Positions 28,801-37,226 of a DNA stretch of 40,351 nt are shown here, in pieces. The stretch comes from Muribaculaceae bacterium (GTDB taxonomy: Bacteria > Bacteroidota > Bacteroidia > Bacteroidales > Muribaculaceae). How positions within the stretch are numbered: position 1 is the stretch's first letter; each line of letters starts with the position of its first letter. The stretch covers positions 1-40,351 of the forward strand of contig JAFTEU010000049.1 of the NCBI GenBank assembly GCA_017453505.1, read 5' to 3'. Under the pieces are notes generated by a model that made no database searches, was not told the DNA's origin, and worked only from the letters and a program-made list of their open reading frames with translations. Position numbers and translations under genes: made by a program.

Positions 28801-29046
28801 ATCCAGGATGGCAGCTACCTGCGCCTGAAGAACATCACGCTGGGCTACACCCTCAACCCGCACCTGACCAGCAAGATCGGCATCAGCCGCCTGCGCATCT
28901 ACGGCCGTGCCGAGAACCTCTTCACTTGGACCAAGTATTGGGGTTTTGATCCCGAAATCGGTTCAGGTTCCACCAGCCTCGGTGTTGACTACGGTGTTTA
29001 TCCCCAGGCCCGCACCTACACTGTCGGATTTAACCTCTCCTTCTAA
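25858..29046 (+). pseudogene. SusC-like TonB-dependent glycan transporter with in-frame amber codon
   Basis: Read from ATG 25858 this encodes a 1062-codon outer-membrane TonB-dependent transporter: a signal peptide (LLLTVMLAIAAFAQ), a CarboxypepD-regulatory-like domain (QTFTGRVVDPSGEPVIGAT...), a TonB box region, plug (VIGYGVQKKS, RIRG-type motifs and LKDAASGAIYGARAANGVI) and a long barrel ending in aromatic GFNLSF. Codon 49 is TAG (26002-26004) inside the regulatory-like domain, where the family has a sense codon. Everything downstream is open and well conserved. The first long stop-free stretch after it could begin at TTG 26065, but that would lack a signal peptide. It may be a recent nonsense mutation, a suppressed codon or a sequence error. 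With its susD partner it would import oligoglucans. Confidence 0.85.
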
Positions 29047-29069
29047 CAATCCAATAAAGAATTATCAAT

Positions 29070-30605
29070 ATGAAAAAGCATAATTATATCATAGCAGGTC
29101 TGTTTGCAGCATCTCTTGCACTGACTTCCTGCAGCGACGATTTTCTTGAGGTGAAGAACCCGACGGGTGAGCCCCTCGAGGAATACTACACCACCGAGGA
29201 GACCCTTAACGAGGCCCTCACCGCGGCCTATGCTCCTCTGCATTGGCCCGACTGGGACGGTACTGCCTACAATGACCTCACCGTCGACGGTGAAATCATG
29301 GGCGACGACTTCTGGGTAGGCGGTAGTGACAATACCGACAACCAGCACTGGCACCGTCTGTTCAACTTTGAGGCCGACGGCAACAACACCCTCGCCACCC
29401 TGTGGGGAGACTTCTACAGCGGCATCAAGCGTTGCAACGATGCCATCAAGTATGCGTCATGGGAAGGTGAAGCCAGTGCCGATTTCCGTCGTTCGATGGA
29501 GATGCAGGCTCGCCTGTTGCGCGTGTACTATTATAATATCCTGTGGCACTATTACGGCAACGTGCCCTTCTATCTGGAGAATCTCTCACAGCCCTACACG
29601 GCCCCGCAGATGACTGCTGACGAGATTTACAACCAGCTCCTTCCCGAGCTCGAGGAAATCATCGCAAGCGGTGTGCTCCCCATGCGTTGGAAAAATTCCG
29701 AGGCTGGTCGCGTCAGCCAGGCGTTTGCCTACATGCTCTATGCCGAGATGGTGATGTACCAGAACGACCAGGCCCGTTATGCTACCGCTCTGGGATACAT
29801 GAAGCAGATCATCGACGATGCCAGCTATTCGCTCAACCCCAGCTTCTATGACCTGTGGCAAGAGAGTGGAGAGTGGTGCGCCGAGAGCATCTTCGAGATC
29901 AACTACAACGATGACCAGGCACAGCGCGACTGGGGCACCTCGATGGCTGCCGGTGGCACTGTATTCCCCACCCTGTGCTCACCCAACGGTTGGGGCGGCG
30001 GTGAAGGCTGGGACAGCGGTGCCGACGGTTGGGGCTTCCTGCCCATGCGCGTGGAGACCTACAACATGTATGCCGAGAATGACGTGCGCCGCGATGTCAC
30101 CTGCTGGGACCTGCGTGCCTACAGCTACACAGAGCGCTATCAGGACACCCACATCTGGCACGGCAAGTATCGTCCGCAGTCCGAGAACAACAAGGACTGC
30201 CCGACCAGCAAGAACCTGAACTATAACAACAACAAGCGCATCTACCGCTATGCCGAGACCCTGCTCAACGCTGCCGAGCTGCTGCTCCAGACCGGTGGCA
30301 GTGCCGCCGAGGCTGCTGGCTATGTGAACCAGGTGCGCAACCGCGCAGGACTTGAGAGCTTGAACACCGTCACCATCGATGACATCTTCAACGAGCGTCA
30401 TCTGGAATTCTGTGGTGAGGGCAAGCGCTACTTCGACCTCGTGCGTGCCGAGGGTATCGCCGGTGCCACCCAGAAGGCCTCGACCGTTCTGGTTCCCGAC
30501 AGCTACGGCTACCGCACCAACTCGTGGACTCCCAGCAAGAAATACATTCCTCTGGCACAGAGCGAGCTCGATGCTGATCCCGCATTGGTTCAGAATAACT
30601 ATTAA
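29070..30605 (+). CDS. SusD-like glycan-binding lipoprotein
   Basis: A 511-residue surface lipoprotein that caps the SusC-type transporter and binds the incoming glycan. The lipobox ends at C21 (LALTSC) and is followed by SDDFLE, an acidic stretch of the kind that directs surface export in Bacteroidetes. The N-terminal EVKNPTGEP...YYTTEETL segment, the helical TPR-like scaffold (residues about 85-260) and the C-terminal RYAETLLNAAELL plus FNERHLEFCGEGKRYFDLVR segment are typical RagB/SusD features. It starts 23 bp after susC. Its integrity argues that the locus was functional until recently, or still is. Confidence 0.96.
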   Translation: MKKHNYIIAGLFAASLALTSCSDDFLEVKNPTGEPLEEYYTTEETLNEALTAAYAPLHWPDWDGTAYNDLTVDGEIMGDDFWVGGSDNTDNQHWHRLFNFEADGNNTLATLWGDFYSGIKRCNDAIKYASWEGEASADFRRSMEMQARLLRVYYYNILWHYYGNVPFYLENLSQPYTAPQMTADEIYNQLLPELEEIIASGVLPMRWKNSEAGRVSQAFAYMLYAEMVMYQNDQARYATALGYMKQIIDDASYSLNPSFYDLWQESGEWCAESIFEINYNDDQAQRDWGTSMAAGGTVFPTLCSPNGWGGGEGWDSGADGWGFLPMRVETYNMYAENDVRRDVTCWDLRAYSYTERYQDTHIWHGKYRPQSENNKDCPTSKNLNYNNNKRIYRYAETLLNAAELLLQTGGSAAEAAGYVNQVRNRAGLESLNTVTIDDIFNERHLEFCGEGKRYFDLVRAEGIAGATQKASTVLVPDSYGYRTNSWTPSKKYIPLAQSELDADPALVQNNY

Positions 30606-30633
30606 TAATCACTCATTCTAGAGATTAAATATT

Positions 30634-32571
30634 ATGATTACCAAGATCAATAAAATAAGCAGCGCAATAGCCATCATGAGTTATTGCTTACTGGCATTGG
30701 CGTTCACGGCCTGCTCGCCCGATGACTTTGAAGGCGCAGACCCCAACGGCCTGCCCACGGTGAGCGGTGTGGATTTCAACCTATCGGTTGACCAGGAAAC
30801 CAACCAGATGATAGCCAGCTACACTCCTGAAGCTGGCACCTATCCCATCTGGATCCTTGACGGTACATCCTACTCCACCCTGCAGGAAGTGGGTTACAAG
30901 AACAGCGAAGCCGGCACCCACACCATTGAACTGCGCTTGGGAAACCGCAATGGCATCAGCCAGACCAGTATCAAGAAGGAATACACCTTCAATGAAACAA
31001 AGATTGATTATACCAATGACTTCCGCCGCATTACCGAGAAGGAGTGGCGCATCGACTACAGCGAAGTGGCGCACATGGCTTGTGGTCCTGCCGGTACCGC
31101 AGGTACAGGATGGTGGTCGGCTCAGCCTGGCGAGAAGAAGGACTTCGGTGTCTATGACGACCGCATCACTTTCACTGCCGAGACCCGCAAGGGTGGTACC
31201 TTCAACTACAATGCCGGTGAAGACGGCCTGACCTATGTGAACAAGGGTACGACCAAGTGGGGACACCAGGATGATGACTGGGATGCCGTAATCGGCAACC
31301 AGACCAGCAGCTGGACCTTTGAGGTGTATGACTGGGAGGATGCCGACGGCAACGTGAGCACGCAGACCTATATCCAGCTCGCTCCCAATACTGCATTCCC
31401 CTATATTTGTGACGATGCCCAGTATGAGAATCCGCGCTTCCGCATCGAGACCTTGACGGCCAAGAAAATGGTCCTCGTCTATGAAACTCCTAACCGCAGC
31501 ATCGCATGGCGCTTCATCTTCACCAGCGAGGAGGAAGAGAAGGGATTCACCGGCTTTGACCCCAACAGCGACTTCAACATGTGGAAGGGCGTTGAGTATA
31601 ACATGTTCTTCTGGTACGCTCCCGGTTGGGCTCAGATTGCCGATCCCGGCTTTGAGGCTAACGGTAACGATTATACCGTCACCCTGCCCGAAGCAACTAC
31701 CGAGCAGTGGCAGGCTCAGATGGCCTTCAAGACCACCAATATCTCGACTTCGGCCGATCACAACTACGACTTCTCGTGCATCCTCAATAGCGACAAGGAC
31801 CTGAATGGAGTCACGGTGAAGCTCGTGATGGATGGTGACGACAACGTCTTCTATTTTGCTGACCGCATCGACCTGAAGGCTGGTGAGGATTACATCTTCT
31901 GGAAGAGCGACATGCCCGGTATCGACATGGAGCGCGTGAACCTGTTCTTCGACTTTGGTGGCTGCCAGGCCGGTACCACGGTTAACATCTCTAACATCGT
32001 GCTCAAGGATCATGCCAACGATGACGGCACCGTGCTGCCCGTTACACCCGACGAGCCCACTGTTGAATGGGTGGATGTGAATTCTCCCGACAACCTGGGT
32101 GCAGGCTTTAACACAGCAGGCATGATGTCATTCTGGTGGGCCGATGCTGGCTGGGGCCAGATTGCCGATCCCGGTTTCTCCTACGCCAACGGTGTTTATA
32201 CCATCACGGCTAACGATGCTACCGTATCGGAGTGGCAGGCCCAGTGCGCCATCAATGGCGTGCCCCTGCACATCGAGAAAGGACAGGCCTACGACGTGCG
32301 CGTGACCGTCACCACCAACATGGAGCTGGGCCGTGCCACCGTTAAGGTTAATAAGGATCCCGACGTGACCAACGACCCCAACACGCTGTGCTATAAGGGT
32401 GACTTCGCGCTCGAGGACGGTGAGAACGTACTCCAATTCATCGGCGTGGTTGCAAAGAATGGCGCAGAGGAGATCGAGTTTGATCAAGGTAAATTCATTT
32501 TGGACTTTGGTGGTTGCCCCGCTGGCTTTGAGGCCAAGGTTAGCAACATCATCATCCAGAAGCACAAGTAG
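30634..32571 (+). CDS. Surface glycan-binding lipoprotein with tandem CBM-like domains (SusE/SGBP position)
   Basis: A 645-residue lipoprotein (lipobox cysteine C27 in LAFTAC, then SPDDFEG). The N-terminal part (about 40-125) looks like a PKD/Ig-like domain. A middle beta-rich region (about 130-300) is followed by two related domains (about 310-470 and 490-645). Both contain W-x-QIADPGF, then a WQAQ motif, and both close with a F-D/L-DFGGC-x-AG...VSNI(V/I) strand, as in CBM4-like beta-sandwiches. It probably binds the polysaccharide at the cell surface and passes it to the GH16 enzyme and SusC/SusD. It uses TAG as its stop codon. No close named homologue is claimed. Confidence 0.85.
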   Translation: MITKINKISSAIAIMSYCLLALAFTACSPDDFEGADPNGLPTVSGVDFNLSVDQETNQMIASYTPEAGTYPIWILDGTSYSTLQEVGYKNSEAGTHTIELRLGNRNGISQTSIKKEYTFNETKIDYTNDFRRITEKEWRIDYSEVAHMACGPAGTAGTGWWSAQPGEKKDFGVYDDRITFTAETRKGGTFNYNAGEDGLTYVNKGTTKWGHQDDDWDAVIGNQTSSWTFEVYDWEDADGNVSTQTYIQLAPNTAFPYICDDAQYENPRFRIETLTAKKMVLVYETPNRSIAWRFIFTSEEEEKGFTGFDPNSDFNMWKGVEYNMFFWYAPGWAQIADPGFEANGNDYTVTLPEATTEQWQAQMAFKTTNISTSADHNYDFSCILNSDKDLNGVTVKLVMDGDDNVFYFADRIDLKAGEDYIFWKSDMPGIDMERVNLFFDFGGCQAGTTVNISNIVLKDHANDDGTVLPVTPDEPTVEWVDVNSPDNLGAGFNTAGMMSFWWADAGWGQIADPGFSYANGVYTITANDATVSEWQAQCAINGVPLHIEKGQAYDVRVTVTTNMELGRATVKVNKDPDVTNDPNTLCYKGDFALEDGENVLQFIGVVAKNGAEEIEFDQGKFILDFGGCPAGFEAKVSNIIIQKHK

Positions 32572-32574
32572 TCG

Positions 32575-32619
32575 TCAGTTGTAAGCGGCATCCGCATTCA
32601 ACTGACAACTGAAAACTGA
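32575..32619. repeat. Inverted repeat and dispersed 18-nt unit between SGBP and GH16 genes
   Basis: TCAGTTGT (32575-32582) pairs with ACAACTGA (32605-32612). The 18-nt segment at 32602-32619 is identical to 8521-8538 upstream of typA. The structure lies within the predicted operon, with no T-run. Confidence 0.65.
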
Positions 32620-32625
32620 AAAACA

Positions 32626-33732
32626 ATGAAACGATTCATGCTTTTCACATTATTGCTTTCTCTCACCGTGGCCCTGTGGGGCTGCGGTGGGGATGGCAAC
32701 GATGAACCCCAGCCCTCCAAGGTTTCCATCGATGTCTCGCAGGAGAACATTGCTGTACCTGCCGCTGGCGGCACCTACAACGTCAGCGTCACCACCACGG
32801 GCAAGGAATGGGGAGCTTATACCGAGCAGGATTTCATCACGATAGATGCACAGAACACCTTGTCCACATCGGGTTCGGTCATCATTAAGGTGGCTGCTAA
32901 TCCAACGACCGATGTCCGCACGGCTACTGTTAACATCATGTCGGGTGCAGCCCGCAAGTCAATCACCATCACTCAGGAAGCCGCCGCTCAAGCGGCCTAC
33001 TATGCTCCCGAGGGCTACCAACTGGTGTGGCACGACGAGTTTGACGAGGGCCAGGAGTTGAACCCCAACGACTGGACTCATGAGGTGCAAGGCAGCGGAT
33101 GGGTCAACCACGAGTTGCAAAATTACGTGAACCACTTGACCCCCGGTGGCGCACCCGTCACCCAGATCAGAAACGGCCACCTGCGCATCACGGCACTCAA
33201 GGAGGGCGGCAAGATCTACTCGGGCCGCGTCTACGCCAAGCGCAGCACCGGCTGGAAGTATGGCTACATCGAGGCCAGCATCAAGCTGCCGCAGGGCAAG
33301 GGCACATGGCCTGCCTTCTGGATGATGCCCGTACACTTCACGTCGTGGCCTGCCGATGGCGAGATCGACATCATGGAAGAAGTGGGTTACCACCCCGACT
33401 TTGTGTCGTCGAGCCTGCACGCCAATGCGCATGTCCACTCCAACGGCACCCAGGTCACTCATGAGATGTACTGCAAGGGCGCCGAGGGTGAGTTCCACAC
33501 CTATGCCATCGAGTGGACTGCCCAGAACATCACCACCTATGTCGACGGCAAGGTGCAACTCTCCTACAACAACCGTGGCCTGGGTCGCGACGACTGGCCC
33601 TATGACGATCCGTTCTACGTCATTTTTAATCTCGCTTGGGGTGGAGATTGGGGTGGTGCCCAGGGTGTTGACGAGAGTGCTCTGCCTGTCACGATGGAAG
33701 TGGACTACGTGCGCGTATTCCAAAAGAAATAA
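32626..33732 (+). CDS. BACON-GH16 endo-beta-glucanase lipoprotein (laminarinase-like)
   Basis: A 368-residue lipoprotein (lipobox cysteine C20, LWGC). Residues about 32-125 form a BACON domain (VPAAGGTYNVSV ... SITITQEA), followed by a GH16 catalytic domain (about 130-368). The active-site motif EIDIME gives nucleophile E246, D248 and acid/base E251; the six-residue spacing is that of the beta-bulge laminarinase-type GH16 enzymes rather than lichenase-type ones. Flanking WPAFWMMP and a C-terminal MEVDYVRVFQK are also typical. It would cleave beta-1,3- or mixed-linkage glucan at the cell surface. It follows the SGBP gene by 54 bp and precedes the GH5-GH3 gene by 21 bp. Confidence 0.94.
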   Translation: MKRFMLFTLLLSLTVALWGCGGDGNDEPQPSKVSIDVSQENIAVPAAGGTYNVSVTTTGKEWGAYTEQDFITIDAQNTLSTSGSVIIKVAANPTTDVRTATVNIMSGAARKSITITQEAAAQAAYYAPEGYQLVWHDEFDEGQELNPNDWTHEVQGSGWVNHELQNYVNHLTPGGAPVTQIRNGHLRITALKEGGKIYSGRVYAKRSTGWKYGYIEASIKLPQGKGTWPAFWMMPVHFTSWPADGEIDIMEEVGYHPDFVSSSLHANAHVHSNGTQVTHEMYCKGAEGEFHTYAIEWTAQNITTYVDGKVQLSYNNRGLGRDDWPYDDPFYVIFNLAWGGDWGGAQGVDESALPVTMEVDYVRVFQKK

Positions 33733-33753
33733 CTGTTTAACCTAATTGACTCT

Positions 33754-36700
33754 ATGAGAGATTCTTTATTTATAATACTCTCTCTCATTCTTGCCTTGGG
33801 GCTTAATGCCAAGCCCCAAGACAAGTTTGTGCATGTTCAAGGGACCGATATGATTCAGCCCTACGGGCAGAAACTCTATATTCAAGGTACGAACTTGGGC
33901 AACTGGCTCAACCCCGAGGGCTATATGTTCGGTCTGAGCAAGACCAATTCGCCCTGGATGATTGACCTGATGATCAAGGAGGCCGTGGGGCCAGACTTTG
34001 CCGCCGACTTCTGGCGACAGTTCAAGGACAATTATATCACGCGTGCCGACATCAATTTCATCGCCCGTCAAGGAGCCAACACCATCCGTCTGCCCTTCAA
34101 TTACCGGTTGTTCACCGACGAGGACTATATGGGACGATCCAAGGATCAAGACGGCTTTGCCCGTATCGACTCGGTGGTGAACTGGTGCCGTGCTGCGGGA
34201 CTCTTCCTGATTCTCGACATGCACGACTGCCCTGGAGGACAGACTGGAGACAACATCGACGACGGTCATGGCTACCCCTGGTTGTTTGAGAGCGAGACGA
34301 GCCAGCAGTTATTCTGTGACATCTGGCAACGTATCGCAGCCCGTTATAAAGATGAGCCTGTCATTCTAGGCTACGAACTGATGAACGAGCCGATAGCCCA
34401 CTATTTCGAGAACAAGGAGGAACTGAACAAGGGACTGGAGCCTCTCTACAAGCGCACCGTTAAGGCTATCCGTCAGGTGGACACTAATCATGTGATTCTA
34501 CTGGGCGGTGCCCGCTGGAATTCCGACTTCTACATGTTCGGCGACTGGTCATTTGATGACAACATCATGTACACTTGCCATCGATATGGTGGCGATGCCA
34601 CTGTCGAGGCCATCAAGGATTACATCGACTTCCGCGACAAGACGGGTCTTCCCATGTATATGGGCGAGACGGGACATAACACCAATGAGTGGCAGTCTCA
34701 GTTGGTCGATGTGATGAAGCAGGCCAATATCGGCTACACCTTCTGGCCCTACAAGAAGATTGACGGCTCATGCATGATGGGCATCACCAGGCCTGAGATG
34801 TGGGACAGCATCGTGGTAAAATATTCCGAGGCACCACGTGCCACTTATAAGGAATTGCGCGAGGCTCGCCCCAACCAGGAGACCTTCCGCCAGCTGTTGA
34901 TGCAGTTTGTGGAGAACACCCGCTATGAGCATTGCACACCGCAGGCCGATTATATCCAGTCGATGGGCATGACGCAACGCATTCCTCTATATCTTGACGA
35001 AACATTACCTGTCGAGCAGCGTATCGATGATGCCCTCGCCAGAATGACACTTGACGAGAAGATTGCCGTCATCCATGCCCAGAGCAAGTTTTCCTCACCA
35101 GGCGTGAAACGGCTGGGAATGCCGGACTTCTGGACCGATGACGGCCCTCACGGCGTGCGCCCCGATGTCTTGTGGGACGAGTGGGAACAGGCTGGACAAA
35201 CCAACGACTCGTGCGTGGCTTTCCCCGCCCTGACCTGCCTCGCCGCCACATGGAATCCCGCACTGGCTGAGCGCTACGGCCGCAGTCTGGGCGAGGAAGC
35301 GCGCTACCGCGGCAAGGACATGATCCTGGGGCCTGGCGTGAACATCAACCGCAATCCGTTGAACGGACGCAACTTTGAGTACATGGGTGAAGATCCCCTG
35401 CTCGCGTCGCGCATGGTGGTTCCCTATATAAAGGGATTGCAAAGTACGGGCACGGCGGCTTGTGTCAAGCACTTCTGCCTCAACAATGATGAAGAGTACC
35501 GCCATCAGGTCAACGCCATCGTGAGCGACCGTGCACTTCACGAGATTTATCTGCCTGCATTTGAGGCCGCCGTCAAGGAGGGCCACACCTGGGGCATCAT
35601 GGGCTCTTACAACCTCTACAAGAATCAGCACTGTTGTCATAACCAGTACACGTTGAACCAGATTCTCAAGGGTGACTGGCAATATGACGGCGTGGTGGTC
35701 AGCGACTGGGGTGGTGCCCACGATACCGAGATGGCAGTCAAGAACGGATTGGACATGGAGTTCGGCAGCTGGACCGACGGTCTGGCTTGGGGTGCAAGCA
35801 ACGCCTACGATGCCTATTACATGGCCCAGCCCTACAAGAAACTCATTCATGAAGGCAAGTTCACCACCAGTGAACTCGATGACAAGGTGCGCCGTGTGCT
35901 GCGCCTGTTTTTCCGCACGACGATGTCCAAGAACCGCGCACAAGGCTTCCTGTGCAGCGAGGCTCACTACGATGCCGCACTCAAGGTTGCTCAGGACGGT
36001 ATCGTGCTGCTGCAGAACAAACAGAACGTACTGCCCATTGACGTGAACAGGGCCAAGCGCATTCTGGTCGTGGGCGAGAACGCCATCAAGATGATGACCG
36101 TCGGTGGTGGCAGCAGTTCGCTCAAGGCACAGCATGAAATCTTGCCGCTTGAAGGTCTCAAGACACGCCTGGCAGACACTGGCATCGAGGTGGACTATGC
36201 CCGCGGCTATGTGGGTGATACCACTGGCGAATATAATGGTGTCGTGGCCAAGCAATCGTTGGCCGACGACCGTCCCGCCAGCGAGCTGATTGCCGAAGCC
36301 GTCGCCAAGGCTAAGGGGGCAGACTATGTCATCATCTTTGGCGGTCTAAACAAGAGCGACTACCAGGATGCTGAGGGTCACGACCGCAAGCACATGGACA
36401 TGCCCTATGGGCAGGATGCCCTGGTCGAGGCATTGGCCCAGGTGAACAAGAATGTCGTGTTTGTCAACATCTCGGGCGATGCTGTGGCCATGCCCTGGCG
36501 CGACAAGGTTGCCGCCATCCTGCAGGGCTGGTTCATCGGCAGCGAGGCGGGCACGGCATTTGCCAGCATTCTTGTGGGCGACGCTAACCCCTCGGGCAAG
36601 CTGCCCTTCACCTGGCCCGTCAGCCTCAACGACGTGGGTGCTCATGCTCTAGGCTCCTATCCTGGCACATGGCGCGACGGTCACAAGATCATCGACGAGG

Positions 36701-37149
36701 AATACAAGGAGGGCATCTATGTTGGCTACCGATGGGCCGACAAGCAGAAGAAGAAACCGATGTTTGCTTTCGGTCACGGATTGAGCTACACGACCTTTGC
36801 CGTGAGCAACCTGCGGCTGGATAAGAGCATGGTGGCTTCCAATGGCACTATCAGCGCCACCGTGAGCGTCAAGAACACTGGCAATCGTGCTGGTGCCGAG
36901 GTCATCCAGCTCTACGTGAGCGACCAGAGCGGCAATGTCGACATGCCCGTCAAGGAACTGCGAGGATTCCAGAAGGTTTCGCTCCAGCCTGGCGAGTGCC
37001 GTGACATCACCATTACCATTGGGGGCCGTGCGTTCCAGTACTGGGATGAACAGAAGAATGACTGGACAACTTCAATCGGCCGACGCACGATGCTGGTTGG
37101 TACCGCAAGCGACAACCTGCCGCTCAAGGCCACGTTTGATGTCCGATAG
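33754..37149 (+). CDS. GH5-GH3 bifunctional beta-glucanase/beta-glucosidase
   Basis: A 1131-residue exported enzyme (signal peptide about residues 1-19, no lipobox, so probably periplasmic) that joins two glycosidases. Residues about 25-390 are a GH5-like TIM barrel with acid/base E212 (LMNEP) and nucleophile E305 (YMGETG); the GTNLGNWL start recalls exo-beta-1,3-glucanase-type GH5 members. Residues about 415-1131 are a GH3 enzyme with nucleophile D651 (VVSDWGG), likely acid/base E874 (DAEGHDR) and a C-terminal fibronectin III-like domain (QLYVSD...KELRGF). It could trim imported oligoglucans and convert them to glucose in one protein. It is the last gene of the locus, before a terminator. 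Confidence 0.92.
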   Translation: MRDSLFIILSLILALGLNAKPQDKFVHVQGTDMIQPYGQKLYIQGTNLGNWLNPEGYMFGLSKTNSPWMIDLMIKEAVGPDFAADFWRQFKDNYITRADINFIARQGANTIRLPFNYRLFTDEDYMGRSKDQDGFARIDSVVNWCRAAGLFLILDMHDCPGGQTGDNIDDGHGYPWLFESETSQQLFCDIWQRIAARYKDEPVILGYELMNEPIAHYFENKEELNKGLEPLYKRTVKAIRQVDTNHVILLGGARWNSDFYMFGDWSFDDNIMYTCHRYGGDATVEAIKDYIDFRDKTGLPMYMGETGHNTNEWQSQLVDVMKQANIGYTFWPYKKIDGSCMMGITRPEMWDSIVVKYSEAPRATYKELREARPNQETFRQLLMQFVENTRYEHCTPQADYIQSMGMTQRIPLYLDETLPVEQRIDDALARMTLDEKIAVIHAQSKFSSPGVKRLGMPDFWTDDGPHGVRPDVLWDEWEQAGQTNDSCVAFPALTCLAATWNPALAERYGRSLGEEARYRGKDMILGPGVNINRNPLNGRNFEYMGEDPLLASRMVVPYIKGLQSTGTAACVKHFCLNNDEEYRHQVNAIVSDRALHEIYLPAFEAAVKEGHTWGIMGSYNLYKNQHCCHNQYTLNQILKGDWQYDGVVVSDWGGAHDTEMAVKNGLDMEFGSWTDGLAWGASNAYDAYYMAQPYKKLIHEGKFTTSELDDKVRRVLRLFFRTTMSKNRAQGFLCSEAHYDAALKVAQDGIVLLQNKQNVLPIDVNRAKRILVVGENAIKMMTVGGGSSSLKAQHEILPLEGLKTRLADTGIEVDYARGYVGDTTGEYNGVVAKQSLADDRPASELIAEAVAKAKGADYVIIFGGLNKSDYQDAEGHDRKHMDMPYGQDALVEALAQVNKNVVFVNISGDAVAMPWRDKVAAILQGWFIGSEAGTAFASILVGDANPSGKLPFTWPVSLNDVGAHALGSYPGTWRDGHKIIDEEYKEGIYVGYRWADKQKKKPMFAFGHGLSYTTFAVSNLRLDKSMVASNGTISATVSVKNTGNRAGAEVIQLYVSDQSGNVDMPVKELRGFQKVSLQPGECRDITITIGGRAFQYWDEQKNDWTTSIGRRTMLVGTASDNLPLKATFDVR

Positions 37150-37169
37150 TCCAAATCCACAATAACACT

Positions 37170-37205
37170 GCGCGGGACCCTCAACGATGAATGAGAGTCC
37201 CGCGC
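37170..37205. terminator. Terminator between convergent glycosidase genes
   Basis: A 9-bp GC-rich perfect stem (37170-37178 with 37197-37205), extended by 4 more base pairs after one mismatch, lies between the two stop codons. A short T run follows on the plus side. The minus side lacks a T tract but the stem is strong. Confidence 0.8.
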
Positions 37206-37226
37206 TTTGTATCAAGTTCAATTGCT

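Noticed and set aside
26065-29046. TTG at 26065 as the true start of the SusC-like protein
   Set aside because: It would remove the signal peptide and half of the CarboxypepD-like domain, both of which are present in the same frame upstream of the TAG codon.
30781-32013. 410-codon minus-strand open frame opposite the surface lipoprotein gene
   Set aside because: The plus strand encodes a lipoprotein with clear signal and repeated domains in an operon; the antisense frame shows no family features.
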